A stretch of DNA of 56,182 nt from Syntrophomonas zehnderi OL-4 (GCF_000983115.1 NZ_CGIH01000051.1:1-56182), one strand, 5' to 3'. Counted from the first letter of the stretch, positions 17,808-27,970 are shown. Made by a program: numbers and translations. Notes: a model not told the origin generated them from the sequence alone.

Positions 17808-19034
17808 TTATTTCTCTCCCATGATGTTACGGAATTTTGTGGGGGATATCCCGGTATTTTTTTTAAAAACGGTATGAAAATAACTGGGGTTTTTAAAGCC
17901 GGATTCAAACGAGATGGATTTGATATTCTCCTGCGAGTTTTCCAAAACACTTTTGGCATTTTCCATGCGCAATTTCGTAAGATAAGTGCTGAAATTAATA
18001 CCAAGTTCCTTTTTGAAGGTTCGACTTAGATAGGATGGATTGACATGAACGGCTGCTGCCACCTCTCTAAGAGTAACGGCCTGACGAAAATTACTCTGCA
18101 AAAATATTACCGCATTTCTAACACATTCAGAGAGTCCGCTGTATTCATCTTTATTAACCATACCCATAAATAAAGTCAGCATATTACATGACCACTTAAT
18201 AAAATCCTGCGGGCCGTCCAATTTGCCCAGCATGGTCATAAGCTGCAGTTTTCTCTCTGATACCAGCACGGGATCAGCACCCTGAAAGATCAAAGCTCGG
18301 GATATAGTAATTAGCAATTCCAAATAAAAAGCCAGATAAACATCCTTTAAGTCTTGCGGATTTTTGCTTTGAAATACCTGGTTAACCTTATCCAAAGCCT
18401 TTAATGCCGCATTCATGTTGCCTTTTTTTATCTGCACCAAAAGTTCCGATTCCTCACTGAAAGGATAAACGGTTTCATTTTCATGGTAAGTGGCTAAATC
18501 GCTGTAGAATATAATAGGATTATCGGTAAGTAAATACGATTTTTGCGCCTGGCAGGCTTCTTCGAAGGAACGATATAATAATGAAGGTTGATTATAGATG
18601 TTACCGATACCTATAGATGCCTGAAGTTCGAAATCTTTTTCTAAAACACTTATGACTTTTTGAGCAACTAAAAGTAGTTCTTGCTTAAAGTCAACATCTT
18701 CTAAATTATTTAAAGGCAGTAAAAAAACCATCCGCTCATAATACCAAGTAATAACGACAGCCCCCTGCCAATATTTAACAATCTGGCGCAAATCTGATAA
18801 AATGATCTTCATCTTCAAATGCTTCGTCACATCAAAATCTCTGGTCTGGTTATAAATAAATCCCGCCGTCATCACGACTTGTGGAAAATGGCGCAGGTTT
18901 AACCACTCCCATTTTTTCAGCAGAACCTTATCATCATTCATGTGCCCGGTTAGTATTTCATTTATTAAAGCAAAATACGCATGGGAAAGCGATGGTTCAA
19001 AGTATTTTTTCTGGTTGTCTAAACCTGCGCCCAT
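17808..19034 (-). CDS. AraC-family regulator with GGDEF-like N-terminal region
   Basis: The last 100 residues hold two helix-turn-helix units: LREVAAAVHVNPSYLSRTFK and IKSISFESGFKNPSYFHTVF. The N-terminal part contains ASIGIGNIY and FEEACQAQKSYLL, resembling the degenerate GGDEF-like domain of YesN/CdaR-type regulators. No receiver domain is seen. The start is placed at ATG 19034, which has AAAAGGGG seven bases upstream; a GTG at 19091 extends the frame but lacks a good site. The gene lies 115 bp downstream of the saccharopine-dehydrogenase/acyl-CoA-synthetase operon on the same strand and is its likely regulator. Confidence 0.8.
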   Translation of the reverse strand: MGAGLDNQKKYFEPSLSHAYFALINEILTGHMNDDKVLLKKWEWLNLRHFPQVVMTAGFIYNQTRDFDVTKHLKMKIILSDLRQIVKYWQGAVVITWYYERMVFLLPLNNLEDVDFKQELLLVAQKVISVLEKDFELQASIGIGNIYNQPSLLYRSFEEACQAQKSYLLTDNPIIFYSDLATYHENETVYPFSEESELLVQIKKGNMNAALKALDKVNQVFQSKNPQDLKDVYLAFYLELLITISRALIFQGADPVLVSERKLQLMTMLGKLDGPQDFIKWSCNMLTLFMGMVNKDEYSGLSECVRNAVIFLQSNFRQAVTLREVAAAVHVNPSYLSRTFKKELGINFSTYLTKLRMENAKSVLENSQENIKSISFESGFKNPSYFHTVFKKNTGISPTKFRNIMGEK

Positions 19035-19148
19035 TTCCACACCCCTTTTGGAACCGGCACTCAATCTGTCAGATAGCCGAAAAAACTTCACCAGGCAGTG
19101 ATGTTATTTTTCCTTTTTTCTTTCTTTATTGAGTGCCGGGCAGTAAAA

Positions 19149-20390
19149 TCAATTTCTGGCACTGATTACATCTAAAAGCTCCGCCATGGGCCGGCCCGGA
19201 CTGATGATACTAACCTTCCCATCGGCTTCAATTAATCTAATAATCAACCCGCTGTTATATTGGCCCTCAGGCTCCGCCCTCTTGGCTAACTGGCGTATCA
19301 TCAAAACCGGATCAATACATTCGGGTGCAATTACCCCGGTTTGTTTGATCTGCCCTGAACCCAACAAGATTGCGGCCGCGGCTGCTGGAAGACCGGTAGC
19401 CTCTCCCATCGATTCTGAACTCATCCGCATTAATTCATATTGTCTGGTTTCCCCATTCTTTTTTCCTTTTACCGATATGTATAATCCTCCTACCCCAATG
19501 GGATCACCCGATTGCATAACCTGTGGATTTTGCAATAGGTAGGCTACCGTAAAATTCGCCGGTGAAATTAACTGACCACCGACTGTAATAGGTTCTTCTC
19601 TCCACAGTTCTAAATCAACTAAGTTTCTAACCAACCGAGAATATGATAGGACACAGCCTTTATTCGTTACTGTTTTGGCCCCTTTTATAAAGCGGGGGAT
19701 GGTTATCGGCTCTGGATGGCCGATGTCATGGAAAGTTACCTCACCCAGAGGCTCCGGAAACGTTGCAGTAAGAGCACCGGCCTCTACCATAGGTTTGATC
19801 TGGCACCACTCATAATTTTGGTAAGAAGGGACGGTTCCACCGATGGCATGCAGCAGGTGGTACAATACCGCAGCACCTTCTTTCGCATCCTCCCCGGTAT
19901 CGGTATCACCAGTTGCCCAACAGGTATGTATCTCCTCCACCTGATCCAGCCAGTCGGCTCCTATCCTGGCAAACATATTTGAAATCCCGGGAGAAGCGCC
20001 CATACCAATCAGTATGGTGACCCCCGCCTTTTGGGCCGCCTCATCATATTCAAGCAGTTTTTCGGTTGCATCATAATCATCACAGACATCCACATAATTA
20101 ACACCGCATTCTATGGCGGCTTCGACTACGTAATGACCCAACTTGTAAAATGGCCCGGCAAAGTTCATGACTACCGTTGCCTTTTTTACCGCTGCCACCA
20201 AGGCAGGCTTATCCATAACATCTAATTGTAAGGCGCTTACTTTAGGATTAGCGAGGCGCTCTTTTAATTCCACAGCTGCCTGGTAGTTATAATCTGCTAT
20301 TATTATTTCCTGACATTCAGGTTGTCCGGCCAGGTGTTCAACAGCGACCGAACCCATCTCACCGGCTCCGCCGATTGCTAAAATACGCAT
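19149..20390 (-). CDS. Saccharopine dehydrogenase-like NAD(P)-binding oxidoreductase, copy A
   Basis: The 413-residue cytoplasmic protein starts with a Rossmann motif (GGAGEMG, residues 7-13) and has the family features FAGPFYKLGHYVVEAAI, VDVCDDYD and MGASPGISNMFARIG. The C-terminal part carries the saccharopine-dehydrogenase-like catalytic region (PAAAAAILLGSGQIKQTGVI, APECIDP). True saccharopine dehydrogenases act in lysine metabolism, but many bacterial members have other, unknown substrates. A paralogue with the same motifs is at 22020-23237, with an acyl-CoA synthetase between them. GGAG lies upstream of the ATG. A specific reaction cannot be named. Confidence 0.8.
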   Translation of the reverse strand: MRILAIGGAGEMGSVAVEHLAGQPECQEIIIADYNYQAAVELKERLANPKVSALQLDVMDKPALVAAVKKATVVMNFAGPFYKLGHYVVEAAIECGVNYVDVCDDYDATEKLLEYDEAAQKAGVTILIGMGASPGISNMFARIGADWLDQVEEIHTCWATGDTDTGEDAKEGAAVLYHLLHAIGGTVPSYQNYEWCQIKPMVEAGALTATFPEPLGEVTFHDIGHPEPITIPRFIKGAKTVTNKGCVLSYSRLVRNLVDLELWREEPITVGGQLISPANFTVAYLLQNPQVMQSGDPIGVGGLYISVKGKKNGETRQYELMRMSSESMGEATGLPAAAAAILLGSGQIKQTGVIAPECIDPVLMIRQLAKRAEPEGQYNSGLIIRLIEADGKVSIISPGRPMAELLDVISARN

Positions 20391-20486
20391 ATATCCATCT
20401 CCTTTTCATTCCAAAAAACTTCTGCGTTCTATTAGAGAACCTCTTTTTGAGCTTAAGCCATAGCTTTTTCCCAATAGGGCAGACTT

Positions 20487-22019
20487 TCAAAGCGATATGG
20501 TTTTGGCTATTTCGCGCCTTAGTATCCTGCCCAGTTCATTTTTGGGCAGACTGTCACAGAATACTATCCGGACAGGGACTTTATAATCCGGTAAACTTTT
20601 CCGGCAAAAAGCCTTAATACTATTTTTATTTGCTTTAGCGCCTTTTTTTAAGACGATAAATGCACCGACCTGTTCTCCATACTCTGGCTCGGGGATCCCC
20701 ATCACCCCTACCTCCCGGATATCAGGATGACTGAGTAGAACCTCCTCCACTTCGCTGGGATAAATAGTAATACCGGCCCGCTTGATTAAATCCTGTTTCC
20801 TTTCGATGAGAAAAATATCGCCGTCCTCATCCATATAGCCGATATCACCGGTATATAACCAACCGTCTTTGATAACCTCGGCAGTTTTGGCCTCATTTTT
20901 ATAGTAGCCCTGCATCACATTAGCGCCTTTGATGATGAACTCACCCACATGACCCGGTGGAAGCATCCTGCCTATATCGTCCACTACCCGGACTTCCGAA
21001 CCTGAAACCGGCTGTCCGACTGAACCAGGCTTTATAAGGCGATCATGGCGTTGCAGGCTGTAACCGGATACCGTTTCGGTTAGTCCATACCCTTCAATTA
21101 TGTTTGAGTTAAACCTTTTTTCGAACGCACCGCGTACACTTCCAGGCAGCGGGGCTGCGCCACAAAGCCAGCGCGTAACCGAACTAACATTATATTTTTC
21201 CACATCAGGGTAAGAGGCTAAAGCGGCGTACATACTGGGTACACCTCCAAATACCGTGATGTCGTAAGTTTGAATGTAGCAAAGGATTTGTTTCAGATTA
21301 AAATTGGGCAAGAGAAAAATACTTCCTCCTGCCAGAAAAGCTACTGCTATCGTACATAAACCATAAACGTGGGAAAGCGGCAAAACCACCAGAAGATTCA
21401 CCTTGTCAATAAGCCGGTTGCCGCTGCTGTCAAAAAATCCCATCCCGCGTATGTCTGAATGCCCCTGCATATACAGGTTGAAATGACTTAAAACTACTCC
21501 CTTGGGCGGCCCGGTTGTGCCTGAAGTGTATATAATGGCCGCAGCGGCATCATCCGGGCGATCAGTCATTAAAAGCGTGTCCTCAGGCACATAGCAATCC
21601 TCTATAGATATGTTTTCTTCATTGGCGACATCCCCTACAACTATAACCTGAGGTTTAAGACACGCCAGATCCAGGGCTTGGCTGACAGTTGCTGACAACC
21701 GGGCCGAAGTAATTACCGCGCCCGGTTCACAATCACTTATAATATGGGCCAGATCCTCTGCGCTCATCTGCGGGTTAACCGGAACGACTATCGCTCCAAT
21801 CCGCAGAATGGCATAGTAGCTTATTACAACTTCCGGCATATTATCAAGGAATACGATAACCCGCTCATCTTTTTTCAGGCCTCTTTCCTGCAAACCATAT
21901 CCCAGATAGTTGGATTTTTTATCTACATAGATATTGCTGTATCCCTGCCCGTTGAAGCAAAGGAATGTATACTCACCGTATTTTTCCAAATTATCCAGCG
22001 CCAGGTGGACAACGTTCAT
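20487..22019 (-). CDS. Acyl-CoA synthetase (AMP-forming)
   Basis: The 510-residue enzyme activates a carboxylic acid with ATP and couples it to CoA. Motifs: P-loop YTSGTTGPPKGVVLSH (residues 164-179), EGYGLTETVSGYS, TGDIGYMDEDGD with the following ER, and a C-terminal lysine region PKNELGRILRREI near 497-509 (the PK-x-x-x-G-K position reads G-R, with Lys494 before it). The ATG directly abuts the stop of the upstream oxidoreductase gene, and its AAGGAG lies inside the end of that gene, so the two are translationally linked. Acid specificity is unknown. Confidence 0.9.
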   Translation of the reverse strand: MNVVHLALDNLEKYGEYTFLCFNGQGYSNIYVDKKSNYLGYGLQERGLKKDERVIVFLDNMPEVVISYYAILRIGAIVVPVNPQMSAEDLAHIISDCEPGAVITSARLSATVSQALDLACLKPQVIVVGDVANEENISIEDCYVPEDTLLMTDRPDDAAAAIIYTSGTTGPPKGVVLSHFNLYMQGHSDIRGMGFFDSSGNRLIDKVNLLVVLPLSHVYGLCTIAVAFLAGGSIFLLPNFNLKQILCYIQTYDITVFGGVPSMYAALASYPDVEKYNVSSVTRWLCGAAPLPGSVRGAFEKRFNSNIIEGYGLTETVSGYSLQRHDRLIKPGSVGQPVSGSEVRVVDDIGRMLPPGHVGEFIIKGANVMQGYYKNEAKTAEVIKDGWLYTGDIGYMDEDGDIFLIERKQDLIKRAGITIYPSEVEEVLLSHPDIREVGVMGIPEPEYGEQVGAFIVLKKGAKANKNSIKAFCRKSLPDYKVPVRIVFCDSLPKNELGRILRREIAKTISL

Positions 22020-23237
22020 TTAAATCTCCTTATTCCATAAATCGTCCCATATTTTTTTATTATAGAATCGACCGGCCCGATTAAGGTCGCCATTAATGGT
22101 TTCCATAAGGAAAAGTTTGTCATATCCTTCAGTGGCCTGACTGAGCTTGTGCATGTATTGCAGCGGATCCAGGCATTCGGGGGCGATAACCCCTTTGGTT
22201 TTGGCGGAACCGTTCAGCATCATCTCAACTGCCACAGCCGCCGACATACCTGTAAAGGTCTCCATTTCGCCATAATCCGCCAGGAAGTAGGTGTGGTTTA
22301 TATCCTGGTTGTTTTTTTTCCCAATAACTTCAACGCACATAGCCATTTTAGAGGGCTCGGTATCAGGCGGGGAGGTCTGCTTCGCAATGTTGAAAAGGAC
22401 TTCAAAGAAATCTAAAGGTGCAACCATCAAATCTCTAAAAGGAACCTTTTGTTCACTGGTAAAACCTGAAGCAACCAATACCCTGAACATGTTATTCTTA
22501 TCTTCGGGCCAGATTGCCCCGCGGTTGGTGACGGTTTTTACCCCGGGTATAAATCTGGACAAGGTGACGGGCTCTGGATGGCCGATTTGAAATACCTCAC
22601 ATGCTCCTAAAGGTTGCGGAAAATTAACTATACGTGCGCCGTCCGGCTGGCCTGGCATTATATATTTAGTTTTTCCGTTCTCAAAGGTTGGGATCTCATT
22701 GCCCATTACATGAAACAGATGCACCAACGCCCCGGTATAATTTGAATTGGCTTCACCTACGACCCAGGAAGTGTTTATCTCCTCAACCTGTCCCATATAG
22801 TCCGCGCTCAGACGCGACAAAACATTGGTTACACCAGGGGAAGCCCCTGTGGCAATAAGGGCAGTTATACCTGCCTGGGCAGCCTGCTCGTTTAAATCCA
22901 GTAGTTGCTGAGTTGTATCAAAATCATCAACAATGTCGACGTAATCTACACGGCTTTTAATAGCTGCCTCTAGCACAGTCGTACCAAAATGGTAATATGG
23001 CCCGACCAGATTCAAAATCAGATCCTGACCAGTCAGTGCCTCCGCTAAGAGCTGCGGATTTCGAACATCCAGTTTGAAAGGTTTACATTTAGGCGACCCC
23101 TGTTCTTTTATTACATCAGCCAGTCTTTCCTCCGATAAATCACCTAACCTGATTTCGTCCACAATAGGAAGTGTACTAAGATATTTTATTACTGGTTGTG
23201 CCATCTGTCCCGCAGCACCGGTAATAAGTACTTTCAA
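22020..23237 (-). CDS. Saccharopine dehydrogenase-like NAD(P)-binding oxidoreductase, copy B
   Basis: About 405 residues. Rossmann motif GAAGQMAQPV near the N-terminus, then LVGPYYHFGTTVLEAAIKS, VDIVDDFD and TGASPGVTNVLSRL; the C-terminal region ends with KGVIAPECLDPLQYM. It parallels the 19149-20390 protein over the whole length but has diverged clearly. The start is TTG at 23237: GGGGAGG lies seven bases upstream and the Rossmann strand begins directly. An upstream extension to 23345 exists but adds a non-family segment. It is the first gene of the operon. Confidence 0.8.
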   Translation of the reverse strand: MKVLITGAAGQMAQPVIKYLSTLPIVDEIRLGDLSEERLADVIKEQGSPKCKPFKLDVRNPQLLAEALTGQDLILNLVGPYYHFGTTVLEAAIKSRVDYVDIVDDFDTTQQLLDLNEQAAQAGITALIATGASPGVTNVLSRLSADYMGQVEEINTSWVVGEANSNYTGALVHLFHVMGNEIPTFENGKTKYIMPGQPDGARIVNFPQPLGACEVFQIGHPEPVTLSRFIPGVKTVTNRGAIWPEDKNNMFRVLVASGFTSEQKVPFRDLMVAPLDFFEVLFNIAKQTSPPDTEPSKMAMCVEVIGKKNNQDINHTYFLADYGEMETFTGMSAAVAVEMMLNGSAKTKGVIAPECLDPLQYMHKLSQATEGYDKLFLMETINGDLNRAGRFYNKKIWDDLWNKEI

Positions 23238-23721
23238 AACAATCGCCTCCCCTATACATATTTGCTCGACAATCTTTCCCGGATTATGGCGGAAAAATGC
23301 AGTAAAGCTTCCCCTGGAAATGGCTAACTTTAACCGTATCACCAACCATGTCCCCTACAACTAAAGATTATCTGAATTCAGAATATGATAAGCGCAATTT
23401 AATGACAATGTGTAATATTTATAAAATATCAACTTTTAATTTAAATTTTTTTACCTTTACCATCGTCGCAATGCGATTTTAAATCAAACCAGCCAGCACA
23501 AAACAGCTATTATCAGCCATTTACTAGACAACAAACCCTAGCATTAATTTAAACGCGGCTTGGTAAAAAAAATGGATGGTAAAATAATAAATAACAACTA
23601 ATATTACGGTTGCAATAGATGCCCAAGGCTATCCGCTATATTTCATCATTATAAATGATAATTCACCTTATCAAAAGTAAAAATATTTAATTCTCATAGC
23701 AAATATTCATAAATAAATAGC

Positions 23722-23752
23722 TTGACCCTCTAGCAGCTAGAGACTTTAACTT
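23722..23752 (+). promoter_or_regulatory. MerR-type promoter with dyad in a 19-bp spacer
   Basis: TTGACC (23722-23727) and TAACTT (23747-23752) are separated by 19 bp. Inside lies the 15-bp palindrome CTCTAGCAGCTAGAG (23728-23742). An overlong spacer with a central dyad is the hallmark of promoters activated by MerR-family regulators. It points toward the alcohol dehydrogenase start 230 bp downstream, and a MerR-family gene follows that gene. Confidence 0.65.
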
Positions 23753-23771
23753 AATAGGAAACATATTAAAT

Positions 23772-23793
23772 ATCTAGGTAAGATCTAGGTAAG
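23772..23793. repeat. Tandem 11-bp direct repeat
   Basis: ATCTAGGTAAG occurs twice without spacing, directly downstream of the MerR-type promoter. It may be a further binding site or a replication slip. Confidence 0.5.
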
Positions 23794-23980
23794 AGGCTTT
23801 TTTAGATTACACAGATTAACAGATAATTTAATCGCCTTTTGAATCAATATATTTCGTCATAGTATTATATTTAAATGATTAGTATCATAATCAGCTATAT
23901 TTTGCATTAGTTTTTCAATTTTGTTATCACTTCTGTGAATCTGCCTAGGTCTTAACCACCAATTAAAGGAGGCAGTATAA

Positions 23981-25054
23981 ATGAGTGCAGCAACTATGAA
24001 GGCTTTAGTCTACCAGGGACCTAACAATTTTAGTTTAATGGATGTTCCCATGCCGAAAATCTTAGCCCCAACCGATGTTATCGGTAAAGTAACCCTGGCT
24101 GCCGTCTGTAGCAGTGATATCCACATGGCCCAAGGAGATCTTCCCAATACCCCTACTCCAAGGATTATGGGCCACGAGTTTTGTATTGAAATAACTGAAG
24201 TTGGTTCTGACGTTAAGAAGTTCAAGGTTGGGGATAGATGTGTCGTAAAGCCAGGCGCACATTGCGAGGAGTGCTTAATGTGCCGAATGGGCCTCGTTGC
24301 TTTATGTGAAAACGGGGGCGTATTTGGAAGCAATGGCAAGCTGGAGGGTGGGCATGCCGAATATGTTAGAGTTCCTTGGGCTGATCAGGAAAATCAACTA
24401 CATAAAATTCCCGAAGGAATGTCGGAAGAAGATATCATTTTGGCACCGGATATGCTGGCTACGGCCTGGTTCGGTATAGCCAACACTCAATTACAGCCCG
24501 GTCAGTCACTGGCGGTAATCGGCGTAGGACCGGTAGGATTATCGACCTGTCTCCTGGCCAAAAAGGTTTTTGGCGCCGGGAAGGTAATCGCCGTAGATAT
24601 TGCCCAATACCGTTTGGATCTAGCTGTTAAGGAAGGCATTGCCGATTATGTTATCAACCCAGCCACTGACGATGTTGCTCAAAAATTCCTGGAAATAACC
24701 GGCGGGTTAGGGGTAGATGCAACTGTGGAAACTACCGGTCTGGAGACAACCATGGCCATGGCAGTTAGTGCTACCAGGCCGGGCGGGATTGTATCCACAG
24801 TAGCAATTTTCTCTGATATGTTGGTTAAGCTTCCTTTGGTGGAAATGATCGTTAAAAACCAGCAGCTCAAGATGGGCATTCAAGTCAACGATGGAGTCCC
24901 AGAAATGATTGACCTGATCAAACAAGGCAAGCTGGATACCAAATTCATGCTGACCCATAGAGCTCCATTAAACGATATTATTAATGGTTACGAGGTATTT
25001 GGCAAACAACAGGATGGCTGCATAAAATGGCTGGTAACTCCTTTTGAAAATTAA
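23981..25054 (+). CDS. Zinc-dependent medium-chain alcohol dehydrogenase
   Basis: 357 residues. Catalytic zinc ligands are Cys43, His65-Glu66 and Asp157, the Asp variant found in clostridial secondary alcohol dehydrogenases. Four structural zinc cysteines are present at 95, 98, 101 and 109. The cofactor loop is GVGPVG (181-186), followed by AVDIAQYRL, whose Asp after the second strand favours NAD(H) over NADP(H). The enzyme interconverts an alcohol and a ketone or aldehyde; the substrate is unknown. AAAGGAGG precedes the ATG. It is preceded by a MerR-type promoter and followed by a MerR-family gene. Confidence 0.9.
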   Translation: MSAATMKALVYQGPNNFSLMDVPMPKILAPTDVIGKVTLAAVCSSDIHMAQGDLPNTPTPRIMGHEFCIEITEVGSDVKKFKVGDRCVVKPGAHCEECLMCRMGLVALCENGGVFGSNGKLEGGHAEYVRVPWADQENQLHKIPEGMSEEDIILAPDMLATAWFGIANTQLQPGQSLAVIGVGPVGLSTCLLAKKVFGAGKVIAVDIAQYRLDLAVKEGIADYVINPATDDVAQKFLEITGGLGVDATVETTGLETTMAMAVSATRPGGIVSTVAIFSDMLVKLPLVEMIVKNQQLKMGIQVNDGVPEMIDLIKQGKLDTKFMLTHRAPLNDIINGYEVFGKQQDGCIKWLVTPFEN

Positions 25055-25194
25055 TAATCATAGTATGTTATTGAGCTAGCTTGACTATTGTGCTAGAATT
25101 TTCTTTAACTTTAACGGATAACAATAGAATATTGCGACATTTCTTTTAATAAGGGTCATAATCTTTTTAACATCTGTGTGCAATCAGGGGTGAT

Positions 25195-26007
25195 ATGGTG
25201 CGATATTTAATCGGAGATTTTTCCCGGATATCCAAGCTAAGTATTACAACCCTTCGTTATTATCATGAATGCGGATTGCTTGAACCTGATTACATTGATA
25301 CTGATTCAGGTTACCGTTACTATACTGACAGCAGCCTGGAAAAAGCTCAAATTATCAATGAACTAAAAGAAATGGATTTTTCCCTAAAAGAAATAAAAGA
25401 TATACTTAGCAACTGCGAGGATGACTATGATCTGCTCGAAAGTATGGAAAAAAAATACCTGGCAATACAAGAGAAGGCTACTAAATATGAAAAAATAGCC
25501 AGAAAATTGGAATACCTTATCAAGATCAGCCGGGAAGCCAGAAGCCTTAATGCCGATAAAAACAACACGATAATTGCCAAAACAGTGGAGGAGACATTTG
25601 TGGCTTCAATCCGCTTCAAAGGTAATTATCACCAAGTATCGCCTTGTTTTGATTATCTTTATAAACATTGCGAACCTTATTCCTCCGGGATGCATTTTAC
25701 CATGTATTATGATAAAGATTTCAGAGAAGACGATGCTGATATCGAATGCTGTGTTCCAATCAAAAAGCCGATCACAGGCAACGACATCAAAAATAAAACG
25801 GTTCAAGGCGGGAAGGTTTTAAGTATAATCCATAACGGTTCTTATGACTCACTTGATAATACCTATAAAGCACTAATCGACTATGCCAATTCTAATGACA
25901 TTGATTTTTTATCCCCGGTCCGGGAGATCTATGTTAAAGGACGCTGGATGGTTTTGCCTCGCAAACCAGAACAATTTGTAACCGAAGTGCAGATGTATGT
26001 CCCCTAG
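25195..26007 (+). CDS. MerR-family regulator with GyrI-like effector domain
   Basis: The 270-residue protein has an N-terminal MerR DNA-binding domain (IGDFSRISKLSITTLRYYHE, then SGYRYY), a coiled-coil dimer helix (about 85-115) and a C-terminal GyrI-like effector-binding domain (about 125-268), the BmrR/BltR design for binding small organic ligands. No metal-binding cysteine pattern is seen. The ATG at 25195 is only four bases from AGGGG, so the GTG at 25198 may be the true start. It lies 140 bp after the alcohol dehydrogenase gene, preceded by a possible promoter with a CTAGC/GCTAG dyad (about 25076-25096). Confidence 0.88.
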   Translation: MVRYLIGDFSRISKLSITTLRYYHECGLLEPDYIDTDSGYRYYTDSSLEKAQIINELKEMDFSLKEIKDILSNCEDDYDLLESMEKKYLAIQEKATKYEKIARKLEYLIKISREARSLNADKNNTIIAKTVEETFVASIRFKGNYHQVSPCFDYLYKHCEPYSSGMHFTMYYDKDFREDDADIECCVPIKKPITGNDIKNKTVQGGKVLSIIHNGSYDSLDNTYKALIDYANSNDIDFLSPVREIYVKGRWMVLPRKPEQFVTEVQMYVP

Positions 26008-26013
26008 TCTAAG

Positions 26014-26050
26014 CACCGGCTTTGGCATCTACCATAGCCGGTGTCTTTTT
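26014..26050 (+). terminator. Rho-independent terminator after the MerR-family gene
   Basis: CACCGGCT (26014-26021) pairs with AGCCGGTG (26036-26043), followed by TCTTTTT. Confidence 0.85.
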
Positions 26051-26085
26051 ATGACAGTTTACAGACCATGAAGGGTTTAATACGG

Positions 26086-26931
26086 TTAGTCATTTTCGGA
26101 TAATGGCGGGGCTGTGGGGTATGATCCCAGTACCCGAACGACTGCGGCTAATGCTGTCACCCCTGCTAAGGCCTGTTGCACTCTGTCTTCATGACGATGT
26201 CCCTCGATGTCAATAAAAAACAGATAGTCTCCCATTCGGGTTCGAGCCGGCCGAGATTCGATCCTGCATAGGTTAATATTCCGCTCATAAAATTCCCGTA
26301 ATACCTTAAAAAGCGCTCCCGGCCTATCTAAAACATAAATTAACAAGGAAGTCTTGCAGCCAGGAACATAGCCGGCATCTTTCTTGCTTAAAACCACGAA
26401 TCTGGTGGCATTGTTGAATTGATCCTGAATGTCCGCTGCCAGGATTTGCAGACCGTATGTTTCGGCAGCCGAGCGGGTGGCAATAGCAGCCCAGGTCTCC
26501 GCAGAGGTAGCCACCAACCGGGCAGCTTCTGCCGTACTGGGTACCTCCAAAAGGGGTACCCCTGTATAATGAGTATTCAAGTATTCTCGGCACTGGGCCA
26601 AAGCCTGAGAATGAGACAGTATGCAATCTATTTCCCGCTTTGAAACACCAGGATGGGTCAACAGGTTTTGCCGGATAGTAATGATAATCTCACCGGCTAT
26701 ATAAACGTTATGCTCTCCGGTCATCAGATCCAAGGTCTGATTCACAGCCCCTTCGTAGGTGTTTTCTATCGGTACGATACCGCTCTTCACGTCACCCTTT
26801 TCAACCGCCCCAAAAACTTCCCTTATGGAACGATATGGCATTAAATTTTCCTTCCCCTCCCCTTTATATCGGCGAGCTGCTTTCTCGCAGAAGGTTCCTG
26901 CCGGCCCTAGATAACCTATCGTATCAGACAT
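26086..26931 (-). CDS. pheA: Prephenate dehydratase
   Basis: The enzyme converts prephenate to phenylpyruvate, the committed step to phenylalanine. Residues 1-180 form the catalytic domain: [25 protein letters not shown] and the catalytic Thr-Arg in [10 protein letters not shown]. Residues about 195-265 form an ACT domain with GALFKVL and the [15 protein letters not shown] segment that binds Phe for feedback inhibition. No chorismate mutase domain is fused. The ATG at 26931 has AAGGAGG eight bases upstream and overlaps the aroF1 stop by 8 bp. It is the last gene of the T-box-controlled unit. Confidence 0.95.
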   Translation of the reverse strand: MSDTIGYLGPAGTFCEKAARRYKGEGKENLMPYRSIREVFGAVEKGDVKSGIVPIENTYEGAVNQTLDLMTGEHNVYIAGEIIITIRQNLLTHPGVSKREIDCILSHSQALAQCREYLNTHYTGVPLLEVPSTAEAARLVATSAETWAAIATRSAAETYGLQILAADIQDQFNNATRFVVLSKKDAGYVPGCKTSLLIYVLDRPGALFKVLREFYERNINLCRIESRPARTRMGDYLFFIDIEGHRHEDRVQQALAGVTALAAVVRVLGSYPTAPPLSEND

Positions 26932-27970
26932 ATTCAAGTCCTCCTTGAATCTTGGGTATGCTTCTTTGTACGGCAGGTGCCAGAATCGTAAGTTGCCGCA
27001 TCAAATTATTAAATCCCTCCGGAGTGAGCGATTGGGCACCATCTGAAACAGCTTTAGACGGTTGCGGGTGCATTTCCAAAATCAGACCATCTGCGCCTGC
27101 CGCTATTGCAGCCAGGGACATGGGGGCCACCAACTGTCTATCTCCGGTACCATGACTCGGATCAACAATAACAGGCAGATGGCTTAACCTTTTGACCACC
27201 GGTATTGCTGATAAATCAAGGGTATTGCGCGTATAGGTTTCAAAGGTGCGAATACCGCGTTCACAAAGGATAACCTGCTGATTTCCTTCTGACATAATGT
27301 ATTCAGCTGCCATCAGCCACTCTTCAATGGTAGCGGACATTCCGCGCTTGAGCAGAACCGGTTTATCCGTTTGTCCAACCGCTTTCAAAAGCCGAAAATT
27401 TTGCATATTGCGGGCACCTATCTGCAGCATGTCAACGTAATTTAAGGAAAGGTTCAGACTGTGCTCATCAATCACCTCTGTAACCGTTGGCAAATTAACC
27501 GCGCGGGACGCTTCTTTGAGCATTTGCAACCCCTCTTTTTCCAAACCCTGGAAACTATATGGTGAAGTACGCGGTTTGAAGGCTCCCCCCCGAATCATAT
27601 TAGCCCCAGCGTTTTTCGCGGCCAATGCAGCCGCCATGATTTGTTCACGATTTTCTACAGCACAGGGGCCGGCAACCACCACCAGTTCCTGACCGCCTAT
27701 GCGCACATCCCCTACCTTTACTACGGAACTTTCGGCCTGAGCCTCCCGGCTCACTAATTTAAAAGGCTTCATTATTGGCACAATCTTTTCCACCCCTGGC
27801 ATCTGGGCCAATTCTTTCAAGGCGTTGTTGTTTAAAGCATCACCTACCGCTCCTATGACGATTTTCTTCACGCCATGAATGACCTGATTTTTAAAATCCA
27901 TTTCTTCCAGTCTCCGATTTACCGCCGCAATCTCCTCAACCGTTGCATCAATATTCATCACTATGACCAT
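26924..27970 (-). CDS. aroF: DAHP synthase type I-beta, copy 1 (Phe branch)
   Basis: The enzyme condenses phosphoenolpyruvate and erythrose-4-phosphate, the first step of the shikimate pathway. Residues 1-75 form a ferredoxin-like regulatory domain as in Thermotoga-type enzymes. The barrel shows [62 protein letters not shown] and [15 protein letters not shown] lies nine bases before the ATG. A T-box with a Phe specifier lies directly upstream, and pheA overlaps the 3' end. A close paralogue is at 32604-33635. Confidence 0.95.
   Translation of the reverse strand: MVIVMNIDATVEEIAAVNRRLEEMDFKNQVIHGVKKIVIGAVGDALNNNALKELAQMPGVEKIVPIMKPFKLVSREAQAESSVVKVGDVRIGGQELVVVAGPCAVENREQIMAAALAAKNAGANMIRGGAFKPRTSPYSFQGLEKEGLQMLKEASRAVNLPTVTEVIDEHSLNLSLNYVDMLQIGARNMQNFRLLKAVGQTDKPVLLKRGMSATIEEWLMAAEYIMSEGNQQVILCERGIRTFETYTRNTLDLSAIPVVKRLSHLPVIVDPSHGTGDRQLVAPMSLAAIAAGADGLILEMHPQPSKAVSDGAQSLTPEGFNNLMRQLTILAPAVQRSIPKIQGGLEYV

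Larger units (their letters stand above)
23238..23980. other. Long AT-rich divergent regulatory region
   Basis: No gene is seen in about 740 bp between the divergent oxidoreductase operon and the alcohol dehydrogenase. It contains a MerR-type promoter (23722-23752) and a tandem 11-bp repeat (23772-23793), listed separately. Confidence 0.6.
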
